A stretch of DNA of 64,000 bases from Aestuariimicrobium soli (lineage in GTDB: Bacteria; Actinomycetota; Actinomycetes; Propionibacteriales; Propionibacteriaceae), in the NCBI RefSeq assembly GCF_051192575.1, contig NZ_JBPJSQ010000003.1, forward strand, positions 62,001 to 126,000, in the 5' to 3' direction. Below the pieces are notes generated by a model. That model saw only the letters and a program-made list of their open reading frames with translations, did not search any database and was not told the origin of the DNA. Of the stretch, positions 41,235-49,966 are shown piece by piece. Position 1 is the first letter of the stretch, and every line of letters starts with the position of its first letter. The position numbers and the translations under genes are program-made.

Positions 41235-42107
41235 GTGGATGTTCGCCGACTACTCATCTTTCGGTCCGTGCTGCGGGCGGGGTCGATCTCGGCCGGTGCC
41301 CGCGATCTCGGGTGGACCCAGCCGGCCGTGAGTCAGCACCTGCAGGCGTTGGAGCGTGAGTTGCGCACGCCCCTGCTGCTGCGCGGTCCGCGTGGCGTCG
41401 AGCCGACGCAGGCGGGTCTGGCGCTGGCCCGGCACGCCGATGCGATCGCCGCCCGGTTGAGTGATGCCGAGGCCGAGGTGGCCGAGCTGAAGTCCTTGGG
41501 GGTGGGGTTGGTGCGGCTGAGCGCCTTCCCGTCGGGGGCGGCGGTGCACGTGCCGCCGGCGTTGGCCCGTCTGGCGGCTCGCGCCCCCGGCGTCGACGTG
41601 CGGCTGCAGGTGGAGGAACCGCCGGAAGCGTTGGCGCGGCTCCGCGCCGGCGAGTGTGACCTCGCGCTGGTCTTCGACCACCCGGACGACGGCCCCGCCT
41701 CGAGCGAGGCCGACCTGCGCAGCATCCCGGTGGTGGTGGAAGACCTGGTGATGGTGGTGCCCGGCGACCGGCGGGTCGTCGAGGGGGTCGATCTCAGTGC
41801 GTTCGCGGATGAGGCCTGGATCGCCGGCTGTGTGCGCTGTCGTCAGCACCTGCTGGTGGCCGCGGGTCGGGCCGGGTTCGCGCCCGACATTCGCCACGAG
41901 ACCGATGACTACGTGGTGGTGCAAGGCATGGTGGCCCACGGTCTGGGGGTCGCGCTACTACCTAGAACGGCCCTGCAGGCCTTCCATCACCCGGGTGTAC
42001 AGGTGGTCGAGGTGGTCGGCGCGGGTCGGCGCGCACTGTCGCTGGTGCACAGGTTGGGGGCCGAGCGGGTGCCGGCGGTGGCGGCGCTGGTGGCGGCCTT
42101 CGGCTGA
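41235..42107 (+). CDS. LysR-family transcriptional regulator
   Basis: A 290-residue LysR protein: RRLLIFRSVLRAGSISAGARDLGWTQPAVSQHLQALERELRTPLLLRGPRGVEPTQAG is a complete DNA-binding domain, followed by the type 2 periplasmic-like effector domain. It is divergent from the racemase gene, its probable target. GTG 41235 lies 6 nt after TAAGCT, so it is probably leaderless. Confidence 0.88.
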   Translation: MDVRRLLIFRSVLRAGSISAGARDLGWTQPAVSQHLQALERELRTPLLLRGPRGVEPTQAGLALARHADAIAARLSDAEAEVAELKSLGVGLVRLSAFPSGAAVHVPPALARLAARAPGVDVRLQVEEPPEALARLRAGECDLALVFDHPDDGPASSEADLRSIPVVVEDLVMVVPGDRRVVEGVDLSAFADEAWIAGCVRCRQHLLVAAGRAGFAPDIRHETDDYVVVQGMVAHGLGVALLPRTALQAFHHPGVQVVEVVGAGRRALSLVHRLGAERVPAVAALVAAFG

Positions 42108-42147
42108 GGGGGCGGCGTTCGTCCAGCTGTGTTCGTCCAACTGTGTT

Positions 42148-42224
42148 CGTCCAAAAGGGACCACTGGCGGACGGATCGGAGCAGGATGGGTGCCGAATCG
42201 CCGTTGAGCGTCCATTTCTGGACG
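42148..42224. repeat. 77-bp inverted-repeat element, copy 6 (diverged left end)
   Basis: Left end CGTCCAAAAGGGACCAC, right end GCGTCCATTTCTGGACG; spacing is still exactly 77 bp. It lies between lysR and the DUF1345 gene; two further TTCGTCCA copies just left of it (42119 and 42133) form a short tandem. Confidence 0.8.
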
Positions 42225-42237
42225 GGCGGCGGACGAA

Positions 42238-42296
42238 GGTTCGGCCCACGAGGATTCGGCCCACGAGGATTCGGCCCACGAGGATTCGGCCCAGGA
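42238..42296. repeat. Four tandem 15-bp units before DUF1345 gene
   Basis: GGATTCGGCCCACGA is repeated three times after a 14-bp variant, the final copy ending CAGGA to provide the AGGAGG ribosome site. In-frame translation would give repeated RGFGP, but the start codon lies after the array. Confidence 0.9.
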
Positions 42297-42302
42297 GGCG
42301 TG

Positions 42303-42974
42303 ATGGTGACGCAGGAAGCCCCGGTGCGGCGGACGATGCTGCGCCGGGTACTGATCAGGCTCGCGATCGGGGCGGCCGGTGGGGTGCTGGCCTGGCTGGT
42401 TTCGACCCTGGTCGCTGACCTACCATGGGTCGCCGATCTGCTGGTGGGCTATGTCGCCTTCGGGTTGGTCTTCGCCCTGCCGATGCTGGTGGTCGACCTG
42501 CGCCTGGATGCCGCGCAGACCGAGGCCCGGATGGGGTCCGACAGTGCCGATGCCGGGGTCGCCGATCTGGTGGTGATCCTCTCGGCCCTGGCCAGCCTGC
42601 TGGCCGTGGGCGATCTCGTGCTGGGCACCTCGGCGGGCGGCAAGCAGGCGGTGGTCGAGGCGGTGATCGGACTCGTGGCGGTGGGCGTGGGCTGGGTCTG
42701 CATCCACACCGTCTACGCCCTGCGCTACGCGCGCCTGCACTACTACGGCGACATCGCCGACATCGACTTCAACACCGACGAGCCGCCGCGGTTCTCGGAC
42801 TTCGCCTACTTCTCGTTCAACCTGGGCATGACCTACCAGGTGTCCGACACCGCCACCCGCACCTCGGCCCTACGGCGGATCGTGCTCGGCCACTGCGTTC
42901 TCTCGTGGCTCTATGGGGTGGTCATCATCGGCACCACGATCAACCTGGTGGTCTCGGCGGGCAGCGGCGGCTGA
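42303..42974 (+). CDS. DUF1345-family membrane protein
   Basis: A 223-residue protein with five or six helices. VYALRYARLHYYGDIADIDFNTDEPPRFSDFAYFSFNLGMTYQVSDTATR is the diagnostic DUF1345 stretch, followed by a final helix. Function unknown. ATG 42303 has AGGAGG 6 nt upstream, provided by the last unit of a 15-bp tandem array, so array copy number sets the distance from the promoter to the gene. Confidence 0.85.
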   Translation: MVTQEAPVRRTMLRRVLIRLAIGAAGGVLAWLVSTLVADLPWVADLLVGYVAFGLVFALPMLVVDLRLDAAQTEARMGSDSADAGVADLVVILSALASLLAVGDLVLGTSAGGKQAVVEAVIGLVAVGVGWVCIHTVYALRYARLHYYGDIADIDFNTDEPPRFSDFAYFSFNLGMTYQVSDTATRTSALRRIVLGHCVLSWLYGVVIIGTTINLVVSAGSGG

Positions 42975-43018
42975 CCGTTCGCCGGACAGCGGTGGCGTCG
43001 AGGGCGCAGACTGGCGCC

Positions 43019-43387
43019 ATGATCACCCCCTACATCTGTTCCCCCGACGCCCGCGCCGCGCTCGACTGGTACCGGGAGCGCCTCGGCGCGCGGGTCACGG
43101 TCGAGCCCATGCTCGACGACGGGCGCGTCGGGCACTGCGAGTTCGAGGTCTTCGGCGGGCGGGTGATGATGTCGGACGAGTACGCCCTGGCCGATGTCGC
43201 ACCCCCGGAGCCCCAGCGGGGTGCCGCCGTGACGCTGGTGGGTGAGGCGGACGATCTGGAAGCGATCGCCCGGGCTGTGACCGAGGGTGGCGGACGAATC
43301 ACGCGCGGCCCCGAGGAGGGCGGCCCCACGGGCAGGATCCTGGTGTTCCGCGACCCGTTCGGGCATCGCTGGATGCTGCTGGGCTGA
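43019..43387 (+). CDS. VOC-family glyoxalase-like protein
   Basis: A 122-residue VOC protein: MITPYICSPDARAALDWYRERLGARVTVEPML, CEFEVFGGRVMMSDEY, and FRDPFGHRWMLLG at the end. It resembles the phenazine-type YaeR/YdfO group, with no clear substrate. ATG 43019 lies 9 nt after a CAGACT box; leaderless start possible. It follows the DUF1345 gene by 44 bp. Confidence 0.82.
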   Translation: MITPYICSPDARAALDWYRERLGARVTVEPMLDDGRVGHCEFEVFGGRVMMSDEYALADVAPPEPQRGAAVTLVGEADDLEAIARAVTEGGGRITRGPEEGGPTGRILVFRDPFGHRWMLLG

Positions 43388-43522
43388 CGGAAACCGAGTG
43401 GGGTGGGGGACGCTCGTCCGGGGTCGGCTCAGGGTTGGCGCGACCTGGCTCCGACCCGAGTGGTGCTGGCGCGCAGACCCCCGGGCGATGTGCGTCAAAG
43501 CGGCGCTGACAATACTGGATGC

Positions 43523-43624
43523 ATGCTCACTTCATCCATCACCACCGCCTTGGTCGTCGTCGGAATCGTGCTCGTCATCGCCATGGCGGTGCTGCCCACC
43601 TGGTGGGAGTGGCAGGACTCGTGA
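43523..43624 (+). CDS. Predicted single-pass membrane microprotein
   Basis: A 33-residue open frame, MLTSSITTALVVVGIVLVIA followed by MAVLPTWWEWQDS, which is one membrane helix and a tryptophan-rich end. It has no ribosome site, but a GACAAT box lies 9 nt upstream, compatible with a leaderless mRNA. Codon use is typical of the genome. It lies between a VOC gene and the convergent dnaB. Existence of the peptide is a prediction. Confidence 0.4.
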   Translation: MLTSSITTALVVVGIVLVIAMAVLPTWWEWQDS

Positions 43625-43648
43625 CGAGGTCGTCAGTACAGGGGCCGC

Positions 43649-44989
43649 TCAGCCCTGCATGTCGACGAACCGTGAGTAATGCCCCTGGAAGGCCACCGGC
43701 ACCGTCGCCGTGGGGCCGTTGCGGTGCTTGGCCACGATCAGGTCGGCCTCGCCCACCCGGGACTCCTTGTCGTAGAGATCCTCGCGGTGCAGCAGGATCA
43801 CCATGTCGGCGTCCTGCTCCAGTGATCCCGACTCGCGCAGGTCGCTCATCATCGGTCGCTTGTCGGTGCGCTGCTCGGGCCCGCGGTTGAGCTGCGAGAG
43901 CGCGATCACGGGGATCTCGAGCTCCTTGGCCAGCAGCTTGATCTGTCGGGAGAACTCCGAGACCTCGAGCTGGCGGCTCTCGACCTTCTTGCCCGAGCTC
44001 ATCAGCTGCATGTAGTCGATGATCACCAGCTTGAGGTCGTGACGCTGCTTGAGGCGGCGGGCCTTGGCGCGAATCTCCATCATCGTCAGGTTGGGGGAGT
44101 CGTCGATGAACAGCGGCGCCTCGCTGATCTGCTGGGTCTTCGCGACGACGCGGTCCCAGTCCTGGTCGCTGAGCTTGCCCGAGCGGATCGCGTGCAGCGC
44201 CACCTGCGCCTCGGCCGACAGCAGGCGCATCACGATCTCGGTGCGGCCCATTTCGAGGGAGAAGAAGACGCTGGTCAGCCGGTGCTTGATCGAGCACGCC
44301 CGCGCCAGATCGAGCGCAAAGGTCGACTTACCGACGGCCGGCCTGGCCGCCACGATGATCATCTGCCCGGGGTGCAGACCATTGGTGAGCTCGTCCATCT
44401 CCTGGAAGCCCGTGGGCACCCCACTCATCACGCCATCGCGGGACTCGATCGCCTCCATCTCGTCGATGGTCGGCTCGATCAGCATCGACAGCGGCATGAA
44501 GTCGTCGGCCACCTTGCCGGTGGAGACGTTGTAGACCTCCTGCTGCGCCGAGTCGACGATGTCGTTGACGTCCCCCTGACCCGTGTAGCTCATCTGGGCG
44601 ATCTTGATCGAAGCCTCGACCAGCCGCCGCAGGGTCGCCTTGTCGCGCACGATCTCGGCGTAGTACGTGGCGTTGGCGGCCACGGACACACTCTGCAGCA
44701 GGTCGACCAGGTAGACGTGGCCGCCGGCGCGCCCCAACGTGCCCTTCTTGTTCATCAGGTCGGCCACGGTGATCGGGTCGGCCGGCTCGCCTCGCGCGAA
44801 CAGTTCCACGATCGCGTCGAAGATCGCCTCGTGGTTGGGCCGGTAGAAGTCCTGCGGCTGCAGAATCTCAGTGACCTCGGCGATGGCGTCCTTGCTCATC
44901 AGCATGGCCCCGAGCACGCTCTGCTCGGCGGCGAGATCCTGGGGAGGGGTGCGGTCGATGCCGCCCTCGGCGAAGTCGTCCTGACTCAT
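43649..44989 (-). CDS. dnaB: Replicative DNA helicase
   Basis: A 446-residue hexameric helicase of the replication fork. The N-terminal domain (PPQDLAAEQSVLGAMLMSKDAIAEV) binds primase, and the RecA-like motor has the Walker A AARPAVGKSTFALDLA, FFSLEMGRTEIVMRLL, VIIDYMQLM (Walker B) and ALSQLNRGPEQR. No intein is present. ATG 44989 has AGGGGAG 4-5 nt upstream; ATG 45013 is an in-frame alternative. Many actinobacterial dnaB genes follow rpsF-ssb-rplI, but those genes are absent here. Confidence 0.95.
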   Translation of the reverse strand: MSQDDFAEGGIDRTPPQDLAAEQSVLGAMLMSKDAIAEVTEILQPQDFYRPNHEAIFDAIVELFARGEPADPITVADLMNKKGTLGRAGGHVYLVDLLQSVSVAANATYYAEIVRDKATLRRLVEASIKIAQMSYTGQGDVNDIVDSAQQEVYNVSTGKVADDFMPLSMLIEPTIDEMEAIESRDGVMSGVPTGFQEMDELTNGLHPGQMIIVAARPAVGKSTFALDLARACSIKHRLTSVFFSLEMGRTEIVMRLLSAEAQVALHAIRSGKLSDQDWDRVVAKTQQISEAPLFIDDSPNLTMMEIRAKARRLKQRHDLKLVIIDYMQLMSSGKKVESRQLEVSEFSRQIKLLAKELEIPVIALSQLNRGPEQRTDKRPMMSDLRESGSLEQDADMVILLHREDLYDKESRVGEADLIVAKHRNGPTATVPVAFQGHYSRFVDMQG

Positions 44990-45177
44990 CGACTCCCCTT
45001 CCGTCGTCGTCATGGGTGCGTTCCGTGGCCCGGCGATCGTTCCGGATGACCCCAGTCTGCCGGGTGGCTCCGACATTTCCCGGCGAGCGGGTCCCGGCGT
45101 GCGGGCCGGTGGCCACACCGCGATCCCGGCACACGCTATGCATCGCCGCGGTGTGGCGCAACACCCGGTCCCGAAAG

Positions 45178-45466
45178 TTTTCCACAGGGGCATGTGGACA
45201 GGCCGGTGGGGCTGTGGGCAGCTTGTGGACAACTGTGCACAACTGTGGGCGTGTCGGGGTCGCGGCTGTTGACAACTCGTTCACCTGAGCGGCCATTCGA
45301 CCCCTGACTAGGGGAAACAAGAAATCCCCCGAGAATGTGACCAACTCGCCAGTGCCGCGCCCCCAGGGCGGACGACCCCCGCGAGCACCCCGACGAGCAG
45401 CAAACGGGGGTGCCGCCGCGAACGAGCGCGGAGCGGCGGTGGCGTCGTCCACAGGGGTTGTCCACA
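45178..45466. other. DnaA-box-rich intergenic region upstream of dnaB
   Basis: Within the 600-bp gap between dnaB and the csoR promoter there are two perfect TTGTCCACA boxes (45224-45232 reverse, 45458-45466 forward) and several near copies: TTTTCCACA (45178), CTGTCCACA (45193, reverse), TTGTGCACA (45234, reverse), TCGTCCACA (45445). AGTTGATCATGG occurs twice further right (45482 and 45537). 44990-45177 and 45270-45440 hold no recognised feature. It could regulate dnaB or sequester DnaA; oriC is less likely because dnaA and dnaN are absent. Confidence 0.6.
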
Positions 45467-45592
45467 ACCGGACAGATTCACAGTTGATCATGGTCGGTGT
45501 CGCGTTCGTCAGGCATTCGAGTGTTCGCAGCATCGAAGTTGATCATGGAACCATCGCCTGTCGGCGCCCCCGTCAATACCCCCGCCCCCTAT

Positions 45593-45621
45593 TTGACTCC
45601 CATACCCCCATGGGGTACTGT
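45593..45621 (+). promoter_or_regulatory. csoR promoter with copper-repressor operator
   Basis: TTGACT (45593-45598) and TACTGT (45616-45621) with a 17-bp spacer. The spacer holds the near-palindrome TACCCCCATGGGGTA (45603-45617), the GC-rich CsoR operator type. CsoR bound here would block polymerase until Cu(I) arrives. Confidence 0.85.
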
Positions 45622-45638
45622 CGACGGCAGGAGGAACC

Positions 45639-45959
45639 ATGACCCACGCATCGACCGACAGCTCGTCCGACACCCAGGTGCACGGATACCACGACACCAA
45701 GGCGGCGCACCTGCGCCGGCTCAAGCGCATCGAGGGTCAGGCCCGCGGCCTGCAACGGATGATCGAGGACGACAAGTACTGCATCGACATCCTCACCCAG
45801 GTCTCGGCCATGACCAGCGCCCTCGAGTCGGTGGCCCTCGCCCTGCTGGACGAGCACCTCAACCACTGCGTCGCCGAGGCCGTCAAGCACGGTGGCGACG
45901 AGGCCGACGCCAAGGTCAAGGAGGCGATGGGCGCCATCGCCCGACTCGTCAAGAGCTGA
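45639..45959 (+). CDS. csoR: Copper-sensing transcriptional repressor CsoR
   Basis: A 106-residue all-helical repressor. The Cu(I) ligands C48 (KYCIDILTQ), H73 and C77 (LDEHLNHC) are all present, matching the CsoR Cys-His-Cys triad. GAGGAA is 2-6 nt before ATG 45639, and the promoter carries a CsoR-type operator, so it regulates itself together with copZ and copA just downstream. Confidence 0.93.
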   Translation: MTHASTDSSSDTQVHGYHDTKAAHLRRLKRIEGQARGLQRMIEDDKYCIDILTQVSAMTSALESVALALLDEHLNHCVAEAVKHGGDEADAKVKEAMGAIARLVKS

Positions 45960-46029
45960 GTCACGCCGGTTCGTCCGCCATCCCCAACCAACCACCAACC
46001 AACACCTCAACACACACAGGGAGCACCCC

Positions 46030-46242
46030 ATGATCAGCACCTACACCGTCACCGGCATGACCTGCGGCAACTGCGTCAACCACGTCACCGAAGAGGTGAG
46101 CGAGGTCGACGGCGTGCAGGCCGTCAACGTCGACCTGGAGTCCGGCCGGATGACCGTCGAGTCCGAGACCGCTCTCGACTTCTCCGTCATCGAGGCCGCC
46201 GTCGCCGAGGCCGGCGACAAGTACGCCGTCACCCCAGCCTGA
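46030..46242 (+). CDS. copZ: Copper chaperone CopZ (HMA domain)
   Basis: A 70-residue ferredoxin-like HMA domain with the metal site C12-x-x-C15 in TGMTCGNCVNHV and a compact VDGVQAVNVDLESGRMTV body. It carries Cu(I) to the copA ATPase encoded next. AGGGAG lies 5-6 nt before ATG 46030. Located 70 bp after csoR. Confidence 0.92.
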   Translation: MISTYTVTGMTCGNCVNHVTEEVSEVDGVQAVNVDLESGRMTVESETALDFSVIEAAVAEAGDKYAVTPA

Positions 46243-46296
46243 TCCACGGCCTGAGCCCCGGCCTGACCCACCACCCCACGCCCCGGAGAGGGAACC

Positions 46297-48516
46297 ATGA
46301 GCACCACCACCCCTGACACCCGCCAGTCGATCGAGCTCGACATCGACGGCATGACCTGTGCCAGTTGCGCAGCCCGCATCGAGAAGAAGCTGAGCAAGGT
46401 CGAGGGAGTCGACGCCTCGGTGAACTACGCCACCGAACGCGCACTGGTGCTCGCCCCCACCGGGCTCACCGCGGCCGATCTGATCGCCGTGGTCGAGAAG
46501 GCCGGCTACGGCGCCCACGTGCCCGAGCCGGATGCCGTGCCCGTCGACCACGCGGCGGCCTACCTGCGCCGCCTCGTGGTCGCCGCGGTCTTCGCCGTGC
46601 CGGTGATCGCGCTGGCCATGATCCCCGCCCTGCAGTTCGACTACTGGCAGTGGGTCTCGCTCGCCCTGACCCTGCCCGTCGTCACCTGGGCCGCGTGGCC
46701 GTTCCACAAGTCGGCGTTCGTGAATGCCCGCCACGGCGCCACCACCATGGACACCCTGATCTCCATGGGGACGATCGCGGCCACGCTGTGGAGCACCTAC
46801 GTGCTGCTGTTCACTTCCGGTGGTCACCCGGCCTTCCGGCACCACTTCGAGCTCAGCCTGAGCCGCCACCACGCCGGCACGGCCATCTACTTCGAGGCCG
46901 CGGTCGGCATCATCACCTTCCTGTTGCTCGGCCGCTTCATCGAGGCCAGGTCGCGCCGCGACGCCGGAGCCTCGCTGCGCGCCCTGCTGACCATGGGCGC
47001 CAAGGAGGCCAGCGTCGTCCGTGACGGCGTCGAACAGCGCGTGCCGATCGCCGAGGTCGCGGTCGGGGACTCCTTCATCGTCCGCCCTGGCGAGAAGATC
47101 GCCACCGACGGTGAGGTGCTCGAGGGGCACTCCGCCGTGGACGCCTCGCTGGTCACCGGCGAGTCGGTGCCCGTCGAGGTGGGCCCGGGGTCGGCCGTGG
47201 TGGGCGCCACCATCAACACCTCCGGACGCCTGCTGGTGCGCGCTCTTGCCGTGGGCTCCGACACCCAGTTGAGCCACATCGCGCGGCTGGTCGAGCAGGC
47301 GCAGACCGGCAAGGCGGCCGTGCAGCGGCTGGCCGACCGCATCTCGGGCGTCTTCGTGCCCGTCGTGCTCGGGCTCTCGCTGCTCACCCTGCTCGGGTGG
47401 CTGGTCGCCGGGGCCGAGGTCGGCTTCGCCTTCACCGCCGCGGTCGCCGTGCTGATCATCGCCTGCCCCTGTGCGCTCGGGCTCGCCACCCCCACGGCGC
47501 TGCTGGCCGGCACCGGTCGCGGCTCCGAACTCGGCATCGTCATTCGTGGCCCCGAGGTGCTCGAGCAGGCCCGCGCCATCGACACCGTGGTGCTCGACAA
47601 GACCGGCACGCTGACCTCGGGCGAGATGTCCGTGGCCTCGCGGTTCGCCGTCGAGGGCGTCACCGCGGACGAGCTGACCCTGATCGCCGCCGCCCTCGAG
47701 GACCACTCCGAGCACCCGATCGGTCGCGCCGTCGTCACCGCCGCCGAAGGCCGGGACCTGCCCGCCGTCGTCGACTTCGCCAACCAGCCCGGTCGCGGAT
47801 TGGTCGGCACCCTCGACGGGGTCGTCCACCTCGTCGGCAACCGGCGCCTGCTGGACGACCACCAGATCGTGGTGCCCGCCGACCTCGAGGCTGCCGCGAA
47901 CGCCGCCTCGGGGCGGGGCGAGACGCTGGTCTTCGTGGCCGCCGGCGCGAAGGCCCTGGGCGTGATCGGTGTCGCCGACACGGTGAAGCCGACCTCGGCC
48001 GAGGGCATCCGCCAGCTGAAGGCGCTGGGGCTGACCCCGGTGATGGTGACCGGCGACCACGAGGCGGCTGCGCGGGCCGTGGCCGACGAGCTGGGCATCA
48101 CCGAGGTGCGGGCCTCGGTGCTGCCGGCCCACAAGGTCGACATCGTGCGCGAGCTGCAGGCGTCCGGACGACGGGTCGCCATGGTCGGCGACGGCGTGAA
48201 CGACGCCGCCGCCCTCACCCAGGCCGACCTGGGCATGGCCATGGGCTCGGGCACCGATGCGGCCATCGCGGCCAGTGACATCACGCTGATGCGGCCCGAC
48301 ATGCTGCTGGCCGCCGACGCGGTGCGGCTCAGCCGGGCCACGCTGCGCACCATCACCATCAACCTGTTCTGGGCCTTCTTCTACAACGTCGCTGCCCTGC
48401 CGGTGGCCGCGTTGGGCCTGCTCAATCCGATGATCGCGAGCGCCGCGATGGCGTTCAGCTCGGTGTTCGTGGTGCTCAACTCGCTGCTGCTGAGGCGGTT
48501 CACGCCGCGAGCCTGA
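46297..48516 (+). CDS. copA: Cu(I)-exporting P1B-type ATPase CopA
   Basis: A 739-residue copper pump. One N-terminal HMA domain with C21-x-x-C24 (GMTCASC), eight helices, TGES-type actuator (VTGESVPVE), the copper-path CPC in IIACPCALGLATPTALL (about residue 390), phosphorylated D434 in DKTGTLT, SEHPIG with its HP dipeptide, and MVGDGVNDAAAL. All key residues are intact. AGAGGGAA lies before ATG 46297. It ends the csoR-copZ-copA unit; a hairpin terminator follows. Confidence 0.95.
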   Translation: MSTTTPDTRQSIELDIDGMTCASCAARIEKKLSKVEGVDASVNYATERALVLAPTGLTAADLIAVVEKAGYGAHVPEPDAVPVDHAAAYLRRLVVAAVFAVPVIALAMIPALQFDYWQWVSLALTLPVVTWAAWPFHKSAFVNARHGATTMDTLISMGTIAATLWSTYVLLFTSGGHPAFRHHFELSLSRHHAGTAIYFEAAVGIITFLLLGRFIEARSRRDAGASLRALLTMGAKEASVVRDGVEQRVPIAEVAVGDSFIVRPGEKIATDGEVLEGHSAVDASLVTGESVPVEVGPGSAVVGATINTSGRLLVRALAVGSDTQLSHIARLVEQAQTGKAAVQRLADRISGVFVPVVLGLSLLTLLGWLVAGAEVGFAFTAAVAVLIIACPCALGLATPTALLAGTGRGSELGIVIRGPEVLEQARAIDTVVLDKTGTLTSGEMSVASRFAVEGVTADELTLIAAALEDHSEHPIGRAVVTAAEGRDLPAVVDFANQPGRGLVGTLDGVVHLVGNRRLLDDHQIVVPADLEAAANAASGRGETLVFVAAGAKALGVIGVADTVKPTSAEGIRQLKALGLTPVMVTGDHEAAARAVADELGITEVRASVLPAHKVDIVRELQASGRRVAMVGDGVNDAAALTQADLGMAMGSGTDAAIAASDITLMRPDMLLAADAVRLSRATLRTITINLFWAFFYNVAALPVAALGLLNPMIASAAMAFSSVFVVLNSLLLRRFTPRA

Positions 48517-48522
48517 CGACAC

Positions 48523-48548
48523 GCCCGCCGCGGTCACCCGCGGCGGGT
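48523..48548 (+). terminator. Hairpin terminator after copA
   Basis: A perfect GC-rich hairpin with arms GCCCGCCGCGG and CCGCGGCGGGT around a short loop. A TTTTTTT run occurs 22 bp further on rather than directly after it. Confidence 0.7.
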
Positions 48549-48574
48549 CGTCCTCAGGTACTCTCAGGGTTTTT

Positions 48575-48602
48575 TTGGGATTCTCTCAACATCGGTTAAA
48601 GT
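48575..48602 (+). promoter_or_regulatory. Probable rpfB promoter
   Basis: TTGGGA (48575-48580) and TAAAGT (48597-48602) with a 16-bp spacer, giving a leader of about 50 nt before the GTG at 48662. The leader is too short for the c-di-AMP riboswitch often seen before rpf genes. Confidence 0.5.
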
Positions 48603-48661
48603 TGACTCGCTCGGAGGATCCGGGCCACCCGAATCCGAATCCGCAAGAAGAGGTCTCGCCC

Positions 48662-49843
48662 GTGAAGTTCCCTGTTGGCGCCAAGGTTGCGCTCGCCACC
48701 GTGCTCGCCGCCGGTACCGCCGTTGGCGGCATCGGTGTGTCCCGTGCGTTCGCCACTGACTCCGTCACCTTCGACATCGACGGGGCCACCAGCACCGCCC
48801 AGGTCCGTTCGTCCGACGTGCGCGAAGCGCTCGCCTCGCAGGGGGTCACCCTCGGTGAGCACGACGTCGTCCAGCCCTCGCTCGACACCAAGGTGTCCGA
48901 CGGCCTGGAGATCTCGGTCAAGTACGGCCGCCCGATCACCATGACCGTCGACGGCAAGACCACCACCAAGTGGACCACCGCGAAGTCGTTGGACGAGGCG
49001 TTGACCCAGTTCAACCTGCTCAACCCCAAGGATCAGGTCTCGATCAACCGGTCGACCCCGCTGGGCCGCAACGGGCTCACCGTGTCGGTTGACACCGCGA
49101 AGGCCGTGACCGTCAAGACCGCCAAGGGCGAGGTCGAGGTCGAACTGGTCGGCACCGTGGGCGACGCCCTGAAGGCCGCCAAGATCACCACCGACGCCTA
49201 CGACGAGATCTCCGTGGCCCCCACCAGCCAGCTGGTCGACGGCCAGGTCATCACCGTCGCCGACGTCGCCGGCACGCGCTACACCAAGACCGCCGCGATC
49301 CCGTTCTCGGTCGTGAAGGTGTCGGACGACTCGCTCGCGAAGGGTACGACCAAGGTCGCCCAGGAGGGCAAGAACGGCTCGGTCACCAACGTGCGCACCA
49401 AGTGGACCCGTGACGGCAAGCTGTTCTCGGACCAGCTGGTGAGCCAGAAGGTCGTCAAGCCCGTCAACAAGGTGATCAAGGTCGGCACCAAGGTGGCGGC
49501 CCCGGCTGTCACCACCCGCACCTCGTCGTCGACCTCGACCTCGACGACCACCTCGACCTCGACGACCACCTCGAAGACCGCCTCCAGCGTTCCCTCGGGC
49601 AGCGTCTGGGACCGTCTCGCGCAGTGTGAGTCGGGCGGCAACTGGGCCATCAACACCGGCAACGGTTTCTACGGTGGCCTGCAGTTCACCAGCCAGACCT
49701 GGCTCGCGTTCGGTGGCGGGGCCTACGCCTCGCGCGCCGACCTGGCCAGCCGTGAGGCCCAGATCGCCGTCGCCACCAAGGTGCAGGCGGCGCAGGGCTG
49801 GGGTGCCTGGCCCGCGTGCACCTCGAAGCTCGGCATTCGCTGA
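48662..49843 (+). CDS. rpfB: Resuscitation-promoting factor RpfB-like transglycosylase
   Basis: A 393-residue secreted muralytic protein. Signal peptide VKFPVGAKVALATVLAAGTA and on to about residue 36, three DUF348 repeats (DSVTFDIDGATSTAQV, then VKYGRPITMTVDGKTT, then VSVDTAKAVTVKTAKG), a G5 domain (AIPFSVVKVSDDSLAKGTTKVAQEG), a Ser/Thr linker, then the Rpf lysozyme-like domain VWDRLAQCESGGNWAINTGNGFYGGLQF with catalytic Glu. Such proteins reactivate dormant cells by cutting peptidoglycan. GTG 48662 is chosen because GAGG lies about 9 nt upstream and the signal starts here. Confidence 0.93.
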   Translation: MKFPVGAKVALATVLAAGTAVGGIGVSRAFATDSVTFDIDGATSTAQVRSSDVREALASQGVTLGEHDVVQPSLDTKVSDGLEISVKYGRPITMTVDGKTTTKWTTAKSLDEALTQFNLLNPKDQVSINRSTPLGRNGLTVSVDTAKAVTVKTAKGEVEVELVGTVGDALKAAKITTDAYDEISVAPTSQLVDGQVITVADVAGTRYTKTAAIPFSVVKVSDDSLAKGTTKVAQEGKNGSVTNVRTKWTRDGKLFSDQLVSQKVVKPVNKVIKVGTKVAAPAVTTRTSSSTSTSTTTSTSTTTSKTASSVPSGSVWDRLAQCESGGNWAINTGNGFYGGLQFTSQTWLAFGGGAYASRADLASREAQIAVATKVQAAQGWGAWPACTSKLGIR

Positions 49844-49866
49844 GGCGAAGCCGACAGCTGACACCC

Positions 49867-49903
49867 GAACGGGGCGTCCACCAGTGTGGTGGGCGCCCCG
49901 TTC
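49867..49903 (+). terminator. Terminator after rpfB
   Basis: GAACGGGGCG(T)CCACCA and TGGTGGGCGCCCCGTTC form a near-perfect 17-bp stem around GTG. Located 24 bp after the stop and before the convergent thiamine-binding gene. Confidence 0.8.
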
Positions 49904-49966
49904 GTGTTGGTGGAGTCGGTGTTGTTGGAGTCGGACTCTGGGCGGTGGTGTCGTGGGGCCGGGCGC

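Noticed and set aside
45178..45548. Chromosome replication origin
   Set aside because: DnaA boxes are present, but dnaA, dnaN, rpmH and a clear AT-rich unwinding region are not, so a full oriC call is not supported.
48540..48661. c-di-AMP riboswitch ahead of rpfB
   Set aside because: The untranslated leader is only about 50 nt and lacks the conserved blocks.
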